DNA from: Mixta sp. Marseille-Q2659
Lineage (GTDB): Bacteria > Pseudomonadota > Gammaproteobacteria > Enterobacterales > Enterobacteriaceae
Direction of reading: 5' to 3'
DNA: 53,907 nucleotides
NCBI RefSeq assembly: GCF_940807255.1
Contig: NZ_CALNWY010000029.1
Span: 1 to 53,907, forward strand
Part shown: positions 40,971 to 49,940 of the stretch, in pieces
Layout: every line of letters begins with the position of its first letter
Numbering within the stretch: the first letter of the stretch is position 1
Program-made: the position numbers and the translations under genes
The notes under the pieces: model-generated
What the model saw: the letters and a program-made list of their open reading frames with translations, nothing else
Databases searched by the model: none
Told to the model about the DNA's origin: nothing

Positions 40971-43577
40971 TCATTGTTTTGCAGCGGCAACGCCTGCCGC
41001 TGCGCTTCCCACGCTTTTGGGAAAAAACGACGCCAGCCACGAAAGGAAGGTCGTCAGCATTAAGAACATTCGGCGTACCCGCACTGGCCCATATTCCGCC
41101 AGGCGGATATAGCCTTTAAAGCCCAGGATCATGATGTCGGCCAGGCTCTGAACCGGTTTATCTTCCGGGAAACCGTCCTGCCACAGCGCCCAGGTATCGG
41201 CACGGGCAAAGGTACACTGAATAAATTCAATATGTTCTTCGGTGGTGAGGTTGTTCAGGCGAATACCGGCGCGTCGGCCAAAGACGCGCTGCACTTTCGC
41301 CGGGAAGCTGAACTCCTGCTGACCGCGCCGCAGCAGCAGATAAATATCCTCGCCATCTTTTAACGCATCAGCCTCGCGCAGCTCGACGCCGACGCCGCCG
41401 TCGGAATAGTCGCGCAACGTGCAGGGCAGCATATGGCCATCCTGGCGCGCAATCGCGGCGGGCATCGCCATCTCGACGCGATGCGCTTCGCGAATCTGGC
41501 GCGCCTCAACCGACACCGCTACCGCGCCGCCCAGGATAATCATGTTGTAGAACACCCACAGCAGGCTGACCAACACCGTCAGCACCTCGTTCTGCGGACC
41601 ATAGGCGATACGCCAGCCCGCCATAAAGACGCCCGCCAGATTGAGCAGCACCAGGAACATATAGGGCTTGGTGATCACCCAGTCGAGATGCTGCTCCTCC
41701 ACCAGGCCGCCTTTCGCCGTCACGTTAAACTTGCCTTTATGCGGATTAAACAGCGCCACCGTGGTAGGTCGGGCGATGTACCAGGCCAGCACCGTTTCAT
41801 AGACTTCGCTCCAGAACGAGTGGCGATAGCGCCCCTGGATACGCGAGTTGGTCAGGCTGGTATGCAGCATGTGCGGCAGCACATAAATCGCAATCGCCAG
41901 CGCAGGCGCGAATATGATGTAGGCATGGGTTAACAGAAAGGCGAGCGGCGCCAGCAGGAAGATCAGCCGCGGAATGCCAGAAAGAAAGTGCAGCATGGCG
42001 TTGGCATAGCATAAGCGCTGCACCAGCTTCAGGCCGCGCCCCATCAGCGGGTTATCGAGGCGGAAAATCTGCACCATGCCGCGCGCCCAGCGAATACGCT
42101 GGCCGATATGCGCCGACAGGCTTTCCGTTGCCAGCCCTACCGCCTGCGGTATGCGAATATAGGCGGAGGTATGGCCGCGCCGGTGCAGACGCAGCGACGT
42201 ATGCGCATCTTCGGTCACGGTTTCAACGGCGATGCCACCGATCTCATCCAGCGCGCTGCGGCGCAGCACCGCACAGGAGCCGCAGAAGAAGGTGGCGTCC
42301 CAGGTATCGTTGCCATCCTGCACCAGACCGTAAAACAGCGTGCCCTCGTTCGGCGTGCGGCGGAAACGGCCCAGGTTGCGCTCAAAGGGATCGGGCGAAA
42401 AGAAGTGATGCGGCGTTTGCAGCATTGCCAGCTTCGGATCTTTCACAAACCAGCCCAGCGTCATCTGCAGGAAAGAGCGCGTCGGCACGTGGTCGCAATC
42501 GAAAATGGAGACAAATTCGCTTTGGCATTCGGTACGCAGCGCATTGTTGATATTGCCCGCTTTGGCATGTTCATGGGTCGGCCGCGCCACATATTTAACG
42601 CCAACGCTGGCGGCGAAATCACGGAACTCCTGACGGTTGCCATCATCGAGAATATAAATATTGAGCTTCTCTTTCGGCCAGTCGATACCCAGCGCGGCGT
42701 AAATGGTCGGTTTCACCACACTCATCGGCTCATTGTAAGTGGGTACTAACAAATCTACCGTAGGCCACTGGTTCACATCTTCCGGTAACGAAACCGGCTG
42801 ACGATGCAGCGGCCACAGCGTCTGGAAATAGCCCAGCACCAGTACCACCCAGGCGTAGGTTTCCGCCGCAATCAGCAGCAGGCCGAAAGTGAGGCTCAGC
42901 GGATCGTCCCAGTTCAGCGTCGAGGTGTAACGCCACCAGAGATAGCGGCAGGAGACGGTCAGCGACAGCACAATCAGCATCATGGTCGCCAGCCTGCCCG
43001 GCACGCGACGCACGATCATCGCCAGTCCCCAGAGCATCACCACAAAAATAAACTGTGTGAACATATCCAGCGGCTGAGAAATACAGAGCAGCGCCAGCAG
43101 CGCGGCGGCGATACTGCAGCCGATAAACAGCAGCTTACGTAGCGTCGGCGGCAGGCGGCGCACGCGCTGCTCCAGCCGGTCGCCGTGCTGAATGCGCTGT
43201 GGCAACCGATCCAGCCAGCCATAGAGCCGCTGACGCCAGCCAAACAGCGAATGAAAGGCGTTAAACCGTTTACGCTGACTGACGGTGCTGCCATCCTGCG
43301 GCAGAAACAGCAGCAGCCACAGGCTTTGGGAAAGGAAACGGATAATGTCCAGCGGGCGCGGATGTTCCGGCGAAATATGCGGATAAAGCGTACGGCGCTG
43401 CGCAATAATGCGCTGCCAGCCTGCGGATTCAAAACGCAACAGCGACCAGCCCAGCACCAGCCAGAAGCAATGGATGCCCGCCGCCAGCGTGGAAGCGCCC
43501 GCCTGACGATAGCCGTCATAGCGCGCGCTCAATGCCTGCCAGGCGGGCGCCGCAATCAGCCAGCGTAACGGGTTCAT
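40971..43577 (-). CDS. bcsA: Cellulose synthase catalytic subunit BcsA
   Basis: An 868-residue inner-membrane glycosyltransferase family 2 enzyme using UDP-glucose. Motifs in order: DDG at 311-313, DCD at 360-362, TED at 455-457, QRIRW at 493-497. The C-terminal PilZ domain retains its c-di-GMP motifs, REAHR (696-700) and DYSDGG (723-728), so activation by c-di-GMP is expected. Membrane helices flank the catalytic domain. It overlaps the bcsQ stop by four bases (ATGA). Nothing in the gene itself looks broken. Confidence 0.97.
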   Translation of the reverse strand: MNPLRWLIAAPAWQALSARYDGYRQAGASTLAAGIHCFWLVLGWSLLRFESAGWQRIIAQRRTLYPHISPEHPRPLDIIRFLSQSLWLLLFLPQDGSTVSQRKRFNAFHSLFGWRQRLYGWLDRLPQRIQHGDRLEQRVRRLPPTLRKLLFIGCSIAAALLALLCISQPLDMFTQFIFVVMLWGLAMIVRRVPGRLATMMLIVLSLTVSCRYLWWRYTSTLNWDDPLSLTFGLLLIAAETYAWVVLVLGYFQTLWPLHRQPVSLPEDVNQWPTVDLLVPTYNEPMSVVKPTIYAALGIDWPKEKLNIYILDDGNRQEFRDFAASVGVKYVARPTHEHAKAGNINNALRTECQSEFVSIFDCDHVPTRSFLQMTLGWFVKDPKLAMLQTPHHFFSPDPFERNLGRFRRTPNEGTLFYGLVQDGNDTWDATFFCGSCAVLRRSALDEIGGIAVETVTEDAHTSLRLHRRGHTSAYIRIPQAVGLATESLSAHIGQRIRWARGMVQIFRLDNPLMGRGLKLVQRLCYANAMLHFLSGIPRLIFLLAPLAFLLTHAYIIFAPALAIAIYVLPHMLHTSLTNSRIQGRYRHSFWSEVYETVLAWYIARPTTVALFNPHKGKFNVTAKGGLVEEQHLDWVITKPYMFLVLLNLAGVFMAGWRIAYGPQNEVLTVLVSLLWVFYNMIILGGAVAVSVEARQIREAHRVEMAMPAAIARQDGHMLPCTLRDYSDGGVGVELREADALKDGEDIYLLLRRGQQEFSFPAKVQRVFGRRAGIRLNNLTTEEHIEFIQCTFARADTWALWQDGFPEDKPVQSLADIMILGFKGYIRLAEYGPVRVRRMFLMLTTFLSWLASFFPKSVGSAAAGVAAAKQ

Positions 43578-44305
43578 GCGCTCGCCTCGCGAATATTCAT
43601 AATCAGCCAGTTCGCCAGCGTGGTGATCTCTTCGCTGGCCAGCGCCAGCGGACGATACTCGCCCAGCGGCTGTTTGTTGAGTAGCGCTTCGAACATCGCC
43701 TCGTCGCGATGGATCATCAGCGGAATCAGATTGCGCAGCGAGCTGAGCCAGAGCTGATGTAAATCCTGCTGTACCTTGCTGTTGGCATTAAACAGGTTAA
43801 GCAGATAGAGCGGCGTGAAATCGGCGGAAGGCTGATGCAGCCGCAGATGACAGTTGCCGTCGGCCACCAGCAGCTGAATAACCCGATCGGCCTCGGCGTA
43901 AATCGGTTGCAGCCAGGGCTGTTCGCCGCCGGGCAGATCGAGCAACACCCAGCGGTACTGTGTTTTCAATCCGGCAAGCCTGGGCAGCCAGGCGGCAGTG
44001 AACGACGCCGGATCGCGATAAAAACGCGCCCGCTCGGCGCCGTCGAGCTGACCAAAAGGAATAAAATCGGGGCCGTCCGGGTAACGTAGCGCGACATGCT
44101 GCGGATCGTCGCCGTCCAGCGTCGCGCGCATCCAGCCGCGCCCTTCATTGTGCGGCGTATTAAAGTGCAGGCGTAGCTGATTGCTCGGCGACCAGTCGAT
44201 AACAATCGTCGATTCTCCTAACTGCTGTAAAGCCCATGCCAAAGCCGCCGTAACCGAGGTGGTTCCCGTGCCGCCCCGCACGCCCTGTAACGCTAAGACC
44301 GGCAT
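43574..44305 (-). CDS. bcsQ: Cellulose biosynthesis ParA-like ATPase BcsQ
   Basis: A 243-residue MinD/ParA-type protein with the BcsQ P-loop form LQGVRGGTGTTSVTAALAWA (the usual KGGxGKT is altered, as in E. coli BcsQ). It also has WVLLDLPGG as Walker B and MIHRDEAMFEALLNKQPLGEYR. It binds BcsR and is needed for assembly and polar placement of the cellulose machine in E. coli. The start overlaps the bcsR remnant by 13 bases. Intact, but its promoter and partner are cut away by IS1 copy 4. Confidence 0.95.
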   Translation of the reverse strand: MPVLALQGVRGGTGTTSVTAALAWALQQLGESTIVIDWSPSNQLRLHFNTPHNEGRGWMRATLDGDDPQHVALRYPDGPDFIPFGQLDGAERARFYRDPASFTAAWLPRLAGLKTQYRWVLLDLPGGEQPWLQPIYAEADRVIQLLVADGNCHLRLHQPSADFTPLYLLNLFNANSKVQQDLHQLWLSSLRNLIPLMIHRDEAMFEALLNKQPLGEYRPLALASEEITTLANWLIMNIREASA

Positions 44306-44432
44306 GCCTTTTCCTTTTGCTCTACAGATAATTCATTCAGCAATGGCCAGCGCGCCAGAATAGCCGCCAGCCTTTCTTCACGAGCAATATCGACATAGCG
44401 AAATGCAGAAAAAGAAAAGGCTTCAGCAAGCT
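44293..44432 (-). pseudogene. bcsR: BcsR, 5' part lost at IS1 copy 4
   Basis: The last 46 codons read LAEAFSFSAFRYVDIAREER, then LAAILARWPLLNELSVEQ, matching the C-terminal half of E. coli BcsR (YADISQREQLAAALKRWPLL). The N-terminal part, about 20-25 residues, and the operon promoter are absent, because IS1 begins at 44433. A frame continues into IS1 antisense DNA, so a chimeric product is formally possible but unlikely. BcsR is required with BcsQ for cellulose secretion in E. coli. Confidence 0.88.
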
Positions 44433-44487
44433 GGTAATGCTGCCAACTTACTGATTTAGTGTATGATGGTGATTTTAAGGTGCTTGC

Positions 44488-44763
44488 GTGGCTTCCATTT
44501 CCATCAGATGTCCTTCCTGCTCCGCTACTGAAGGCGTGGTGCGTAACGGCAAAAGCACTGCCGGACATCAGCGCTATCTCTGCTCTCATTGCCGTAAAAC
44601 ATGGCAACTACAGTTCACTTACACCGCCTCTCAGCCCGGTACGCACCAGAAAATCATTGATATGGCCATGAATGGCGTCGGATGTCGCGCCAGTGCACGC
44701 ATTATGGGCGTTGGCCTCAACACGGTTTTACGTCACTTAAAAAACTCAGGCCGCAGTCGGTAA
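44488..44763 (+). CDS. insA: IS1 InsA (copy 4)
   Basis: An intact 91-residue frame, same protein as in the other copies. Confidence 0.95.
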   Translation: MASISIRCPSCSATEGVVRNGKSTAGHQRYLCSHCRKTWQLQFTYTASQPGTHQKIIDMAMNGVGCRASARIMGVGLNTVLRHLKNSGRSR

Positions 44764-45185
44764 CCTCGCGCATACAACCGGGCAGTGATGTGATTGTCTG
44801 CGCTGAAATGGACGAACAGTGGGGCTACGTCGGTGCTAAATCACGTCAGCGCTGGCTGTTTTACGCGTATGACAGGATACGGAGGACGGGTGTGGCGCAC
44901 GTCTTCGGGGAACGCACTCTGGCCACACTGGAGCGTCTTCTGAGCCTGCTGTCGGCCTTTGAGGTCGTGGTATGGATGACGGATGGCTGGCCGCTGTACG
45001 AATCACACCTGAAGGGAAAGCTGCACGTTATCAGCAAGCGTTACACTCAGCGCATTGAGCGACATAACCTGAATCTGAGACAACATCTGGCAAGGCTGGG
45101 ACGGAAGTCACTGTCGTTCTCAAAATCGGTGGAGCTGCATGACAAGGTCATCGGGCATTATCTGAACATAAAACACTATCAGTAA
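44682..45185 (+). CDS. insB: IS1 InsB frame with two missense changes (copy 4)
   Basis: An uninterrupted 167-codon frame, but it reads RRTGVAHVF instead of RRTVVAHVF and YESHLKGK instead of YESRLKGK, plus one silent change. The catalytic aspartates are retained. Activity may be altered. Confidence 0.93.
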   Translation: MSRQCTHYGRWPQHGFTSLKKLRPQSVTSRIQPGSDVIVCAEMDEQWGYVGAKSRQRWLFYAYDRIRRTGVAHVFGERTLATLERLLSLLSAFEVVVWMTDGWPLYESHLKGKLHVISKRYTQRIERHNLNLRQHLARLGRKSLSFSKSVELHDKVIGHYLNIKHYQ

Positions 45186-45200
45186 GTTGGAGTCATTACC

Positions 45201-45755
45201 ATAACAGCGATGCCGCAAATGCGGCAAGTATATTGGCTGTTATGTATAGAAAATTAATTATACTAAAAGAAAAAGCTTTAAGCTCTTTCTTCTCCCGTTA
45301 GGATAATTGTTGATTTTCTGCATAACAGCTTAATAAAAAAGTGCAAAGCGAAGCAAATTGTGACGCAGCCGTATAAATTGAATTAATAATAATGAAGATA
45401 ATTGTTGGGATGCTCGCTAATTTTTAAAAGCACAGAATAACGATCGGGGAATGCGAATTAATCAAACAGAAAAATAACTTTTTATTAATCAGGCATCAAC
45501 CAGGCCGCAAGGGGAATATGCAATTCAGAAGCTCGTCACGTATTGATAAAATGTTTTTATTGCAAAACATAGCCAGGCGATAATAAAGAAATATTATTGA
45601 CTATATCGTCAGGGATAAAAAAGCTTAAGCCACGAAGAGATATACTGTGAGACACGAGAATTACATTATTTAATGGCCGGTTATTAGGGGATTAGCACCG
45701 GTAAATTAAAGCCCATAACAGCGCCTGATTTGTAGAGTATTTTTCTTTATTGATT
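45201..45755. other. AT-rich gene-free region between IS1 copy 4 and dppF
   Basis: No gene seen in about 555 bases. At the left edge an inverted repeat ATAACAGC...GCTGTTAT (45201-45243) encloses a hairpin TGCCGC-AAA-TGCGGCA-like stem. ATAACAGC occurs twice more (near 45324 and 45716). In E. coli the bcsEFG operon, ldrD and yhjV lie in this interval. Confidence 0.6.
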
Positions 45756-45781
45756 GAGCGGAGGCGTTAAGTCCTCCGCTC
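45756..45781 (-). terminator. Hairpin after dppF
   Basis: A perfect nine-base stem GAGCGGAGG / CCTCCGCTC with an eight-base loop, about 10 bases beyond the dppF stop. No clean T-run. Confidence 0.65.
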
Positions 45782-45790
45782 ATGGTTGTA

Positions 45791-46795
45791 TTAACTGACT
45801 TTCTGTTGCTCATCCTGGTCAACGGCGAAGCAGGCGATCTGCTGCTCGCCATACTGTTTCAGCTGCGGCTGTAGCTGAACACAGGTACCGAAGCGGCGGC
45901 GGCAGCGCGCGTTAAAGGCGCAGCCGGGCGGCGGACTAAGCGGGCTGGGCAGTTCGCCTGTCAGCTTGATGCGCTCGCGTCGATCGTCCGGGTTCAGGCG
46001 CGGCGTCGCCGAAAGCAGCGCCTGCGTATAAGGATGGCGCGGGTTGGAGAAAATCGCCTCTTTACTGCCCTTCTCCACGCAGCGGCCCAGATACATCACC
46101 ATCACTTCATCAGCGATATGCTCTACCACCGACAGATCGTGCGAGATAAAGACGTAGGAAAGGCCCATATCCTGCTGCAAATCCATCATCAGGTTCAATA
46201 CCTGAGCGCGCACCGACACGTCAAGCGCCGAAACCGGCTCATCGGCGATCAGCACGTCTGGATCGAGCATCAGGCCACGCGCGATAGCGATACGCTGGCG
46301 CTGGCCGCCGGAAAACATATGCGGATAGCGATCGTAATGTTCGGTTTTCAACCCAACCTTCGCCATCATCTCCAGCGTTTTTTCCCGGCGCTCCGCCTTG
46401 CTGAGCGTGGTGTTGATCAGCAGCGGCTCTTCCAGAATCTGGCTCACTTTTTTACGCGGATTGAGCGAGCCGTAGGGGTTTTGAAACACAATCTGGATTT
46501 TCTGCCGACGCAGCTTTTGCGCCTGCGGATCGTGTTTCAGCAAATCCTGGCCATGCCAGAACAGCTGCCCTTCGGTCGGCGTTTCAATCATTGTCAGCAG
46601 GCGGCCCAGCGTGGATTTGCCACAGCCCGACTCGCCTACCACTGCCAGCGTTTTTCCTCGCTCCAGGTTAAACGAGACGCCGTCCAGCGCCTTCACCAGT
46701 CGCGGCTGGCCGAACAGCCCTTTCCGCACCGGGTAATGCTTTTTCAGATCGATAGCCTGCAGCAGATATTGCTGCTCTTGAGTTTCAGGACGCAT
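45791..46795 (-). CDS. dppF: Dipeptide ABC transporter ATPase DppF
   Basis: 334 residues, the E. coli length. ABC ATPase with Walker [10 protein letters not shown] (54-62), signature [15 protein letters not shown], Walker [13 protein letters not shown] and the C-terminal oligopeptide-type Cys motif [17 protein letters not shown], which in relatives binds an iron-sulfur cluster. I choose the ATG at 46795, overlapping dppD by 11 bases; the frame remains open upstream to 46993 only within dppD. Drives dipeptide uptake with DppD. Confidence 0.97.
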   Translation of the reverse strand: MRPETQEQQYLLQAIDLKKHYPVRKGLFGQPRLVKALDGVSFNLERGKTLAVVGESGCGKSTLGRLLTMIETPTEGQLFWHGQDLLKHDPQAQKLRRQKIQIVFQNPYGSLNPRKKVSQILEEPLLINTTLSKAERREKTLEMMAKVGLKTEHYDRYPHMFSGGQRQRIAIARGLMLDPDVLIADEPVSALDVSVRAQVLNLMMDLQQDMGLSYVFISHDLSVVEHIADEVMVMYLGRCVEKGSKEAIFSNPRHPYTQALLSATPRLNPDDRRERIKLTGELPSPLSPPPGCAFNARCRRRFGTCVQLQPQLKQYGEQQIACFAVDQDEQQKVS

Positions 46796-47771
46796 AGGTT
46801 GGTCTCCCGGCATCATCCAGCGGATAGTGACACTTGGACTGACGCCCCGGAATATCACGGAGTTCAGGTTCTTCCACACGGCAATGGTCGGTGGCGTAGG
46901 GGCAGCGCGGATTAAGCAGGCAGCCCGTCGGTCGATCGTATTTACCCGGCACCACGCCCGGCAGCGAGGCCAGCCGCGCTTTATCCGCCGCAAATTCCGG
47001 CAGCGCGCGCAGCAGCGCCTGGGTATAAGGATGGCGCGGCGCTTTAAAAATGTCGCTCGCCTTGCCGGTCTCCACCACCTGTCCGGCGTACATCACAATG
47101 ATGTGTTGCGCCGCTTCCGCCACCAGCGCCAGATCGTGCGTAATCAGGATCAGCGCCATGTTCTCCTGCTTTTGCAGCTCCAGCAGCAGCTCAATAATCT
47201 GCGCCTGAATGGTCACGTCGAGCGCAGTGGTCGGCTCATCGGCAATCAACAGGCGCGGACGGCAGGCGATCGCCATAGCAATCATCACGCGCTGGCTCAT
47301 ACCACCGGAAAGCTGGTGCGGATAAACATCCAGCCGCGATTCAGGATCGGGAATGCCCACCTGATTCAGCAGATCGATAGCGCGCTGCCGCCGGGTGCGG
47401 CGGTTGCCGCCCTGGTGAACTTTAATCGCTTCCATAATCTGATAGCCGACGGTGTAGCACGGATTCAGGCTGGTCATCGGATCCTGGAAAATCATCGCCA
47501 CTTCCGAGCCGACCAGCTGACGCCGCTCTTTCTCAGAGATACGCTTCAGATCGCGCTGGTTAAACTCCAGCTTGTCCGCCATTACGCGGCCTGGATAATC
47601 AATCAGGCCCATAATCGCCAGCGAACTGACCGATTTGCCGGAGCCGGATTCGCCGACGATGCCGACAACCTGCCCCTGTTCTACCTGGTAACTGATGCGG
47701 TCAACCGCACGGAACGGTGCTTTTTCATCGCCGAAATGCACCGACAGTTTTTCTATATTTAATAACGCCAT
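46785..47771 (-). CDS. dppD: Dipeptide ABC transporter ATPase DppD
   Basis: A 328-residue ABC ATPase: Walker A GESGSGKS, signature [12 protein letters not shown], Walker [13 protein letters not shown], and the C-terminal Cys motif [17 protein letters not shown]. Partner of DppF on the cytoplasmic side. It starts 12 bases after dppC. Confidence 0.97.
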   Translation of the reverse strand: MALLNIEKLSVHFGDEKAPFRAVDRISYQVEQGQVVGIVGESGSGKSVSSLAIMGLIDYPGRVMADKLEFNQRDLKRISEKERRQLVGSEVAMIFQDPMTSLNPCYTVGYQIMEAIKVHQGGNRRTRRQRAIDLLNQVGIPDPESRLDVYPHQLSGGMSQRVMIAMAIACRPRLLIADEPTTALDVTIQAQIIELLLELQKQENMALILITHDLALVAEAAQHIIVMYAGQVVETGKASDIFKAPRHPYTQALLRALPEFAADKARLASLPGVVPGKYDRPTGCLLNPRCPYATDHCRVEEPELRDIPGRQSKCHYPLDDAGRPTYAS

Positions 47772-47783
47772 CTCGGTGCCTCT

Positions 47784-48686
47784 TTACTGCTTGAGTTTCG
47801 GGTCGAGCGCATCACGCAAACCATCGCCCATCAGGTTAAATGCCAGAACGGTCAGCAGGATCACCAGTCCAGGGAACGTGACCACCCACCAGGCACTTTG
47901 CGCATACTGCAATACGTCGGAGAGCATGGTGCCCCACTCCGGCGTTGGCGGCTGCGCGCCCATTCCGAGAAAGCCCAGCGCGGCCATATCGAGGATCGCG
48001 TTGGAGAAGCCCAGCGATGCCTGCACGATCAACGGCGCCAGACAGTTAGGCAGAATATTGACGAACATCTGACGCACCGCACCCGCGCCCGCCACGTTGG
48101 ACGCGGTGACGTAATCGCGATTCACCTCGACCAGCACCGCCGCGCGCGTCAGACGGATATAGTGCGGCAACGCCACGAAAGTCAGCGCCAGCGACGCATT
48201 GACGATGGAAGGGCCGAATATCGCAACCAGCACCAGGGCCAGCAGCAGACTCGGCAGCGCCAGCATAATATCGACCAGACGCATAATAGCGGCATCGACC
48301 GCGCCGCCGACGTAACCCGCCAGCAGGCCGAAAATGACGCCGAGAATCAGCGACAGCAACACCACCAGACAGCCGACCAGCAGCGACAGGCGCGCGCCAT
48401 ACATCAGACGCGACAGCACGTCGCGGCCCACGTCATCGGTGCCGAGAATATATTGCCAGCTACCGCCATCCTGCCAGACAGGCGGACGCAGCAGCGCGTC
48501 ACGGAACTGCTCCGCCGGGCCGTGCGGCGCCAGCAGGCCAGCAAAAATCGCCACCGTCACCATAATGACGATATAGCCCAGACCGACGACTGCGCCTTTA
48601 TTACGTTTAAAGTAGTGCCAGAACTCCTGAAACGGCGTCATGGGCTTGGGTGCAGCGCTGACGCTGCCCGGATCAACAACAGACAT
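47784..48686 (-). CDS. dppC: Dipeptide ABC transporter permease DppC
   Basis: A 300-residue permease with an N-terminal cytoplasmic stretch, six membrane helices and the ABC-contacting EAA-like loop (TASNVAGAGAVRQMFVNILPN). Also has the conserved LGTDDVGRDVLSRLMYGARLS segment of DppC/OppC proteins. It lies nine bases after dppB. Confidence 0.97.
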   Translation of the reverse strand: MSVVDPGSVSAAPKPMTPFQEFWHYFKRNKGAVVGLGYIVIMVTVAIFAGLLAPHGPAEQFRDALLRPPVWQDGGSWQYILGTDDVGRDVLSRLMYGARLSLLVGCLVVLLSLILGVIFGLLAGYVGGAVDAAIMRLVDIMLALPSLLLALVLVAIFGPSIVNASLALTFVALPHYIRLTRAAVLVEVNRDYVTASNVAGAGAVRQMFVNILPNCLAPLIVQASLGFSNAILDMAALGFLGMGAQPPTPEWGTMLSDVLQYAQSAWWVVTFPGLVILLTVLAFNLMGDGLRDALDPKLKQ

Positions 48687-48695
48687 AGCGCCCCC

Positions 48696-49715
48696 TTATT
48701 TTTTATGTCGAATGCGCGGGTTAACCACGCCGTAAAGCAGATCAACCAGCAGGTTAACCAGAATGATCAGCGTGGCGACCATCAGTACGCCGCCCTGCAC
48801 CACCGGATAGTCGCGGCGCTGTAAGGCTTCAATCAGCCAGCGGCCCAGGCCAGGCCAGGAGAAGATGGTTTCGGTCAGAATCGCGCCGGCCAGCAGCGTA
48901 CCGATCTGCAGACCAATCACCGTCACTACCGGCAGCATGGCGTTGCGCAGCGCATGAACGATGATGACGCGCATACGCGTCAACCCTTTCGCGCGCGCGG
49001 TGCGGATATAGTCCTCACCCAGCACTTCCAGCATTGATGAACGCGTCATACGTACAATCACCGCCAGCGGAATGGTGCCCAGCACAATAGCGGGCAGAAT
49101 CATATGCATCACGGCATCTTTGAAATCGCCCGGCTCGCCCCAGATCAGCGTATCGATCAGCACGAAGCCGGTCAGCGGCTGCGTATCGTCGAGGAACACC
49201 GCGTCACCCAGCCGCCCGGAAACCGGCGTCAGGTTCAGCTGTACCGAGACCAGCATGATCAGCATGATGCCCCACCAGAAAATCGGCATTGAGTAGCCGG
49301 TCAGGGAGATGCCAACCGCGGTATGGTCGAAGATGGAGCCGCGTTTTACCGCCGCCAGTACGCCGACCGGAATACCAACGATCACGGCAAACAGCATGGC
49401 GCAGATGCCCAGCTCCAGCGTCGCTTTAAAACGCGGCACAAACTCATCCCACACCGGCGTGCGGCTTTTCAGGGAGATGCCAAGGTCGCCATGCAGGACG
49501 CCGTTGATATAGGAGAAATATTGTTTCCACAGCGGCTGATCCAGCCCAAGCTGGGCCATAAGCTGTGCGTGACGCTCCGGGGAGATCCCGCGCTCGCCCG
49601 CCATGATCAGCACCGGATCGCCAGGGATCAGATGGACAAAAGCGAACGTTAATAGGGTAATACCGATAAACGTTGGGATCACCAGACCCAAACGTCGGAA
49701 TATGAACTGCAACAT
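48696..49715 (-). CDS. dppB: Dipeptide ABC transporter permease DppB
   Basis: A 339-residue permease typical of DppB: MLQFIFRRLGLVIPTFIGIT start, FVHLIPGDPV, and the EAA loop RTARAKGLTRMRVIIVHALR. Six membrane helices. It follows dppA after 225 bases containing strong hairpins that probably set the ratio of binding protein to transporter. Confidence 0.97.
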   Translation of the reverse strand: MLQFIFRRLGLVIPTFIGITLLTFAFVHLIPGDPVLIMAGERGISPERHAQLMAQLGLDQPLWKQYFSYINGVLHGDLGISLKSRTPVWDEFVPRFKATLELGICAMLFAVIVGIPVGVLAAVKRGSIFDHTAVGISLTGYSMPIFWWGIMLIMLVSVQLNLTPVSGRLGDAVFLDDTQPLTGFVLIDTLIWGEPGDFKDAVMHMILPAIVLGTIPLAVIVRMTRSSMLEVLGEDYIRTARAKGLTRMRVIIVHALRNAMLPVVTVIGLQIGTLLAGAILTETIFSWPGLGRWLIEALQRRDYPVVQGGVLMVATLIILVNLLVDLLYGVVNPRIRHKK

Positions 49716-49865
49716 AATCCGGTTTCTCTATTTTTATCCCGCCGCTAAGGGCAGGTTTTGCTCACATCCTGCGCTGGCGTGAAGCCAGACGCGACGCAAA
49801 GATTTGCGCCTTCGCCATTTTTCGTTCGGGTAAAAGCTGTTTCAGCCGCAGACAACGCCGTCGGG

Positions 49866-49900
49866 CTGTCGCTACTGGTAAAACTTACCGGCAGCGACAG
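49866..49900 (-). other. Stem-loop in the dppA-dppB gap
   Basis: CTGTCGCT pairs with AGCGACAG and GGTAA with TTACC further in. Together with a second inverted repeat at 49914-49936 just after the dppA stop, it likely acts as partial terminator or mRNA 3' end protector, giving more DppA than DppBCDF. Confidence 0.6.
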
Positions 49901-49940
49901 TGACGTGATTAATCGGGCCAGACGTTACCGGCCCCGTTGA

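Larger units (their letters stand above)
44433..45200 (+). mobile_element. IS1: IS1, copy 4 (768 bp, diverged)
   Basis: A complete element with the same ends as the others. Flanks CAGCAAGCT (left) and ATAACAGCG (right) do not match, so no target duplication. It carries three substitutions in insB not seen in copies 1-3, hence is the most diverged copy. It replaces the bcs promoter region and lies where bcsE-bcsF-bcsG would start. Confidence 0.97.
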
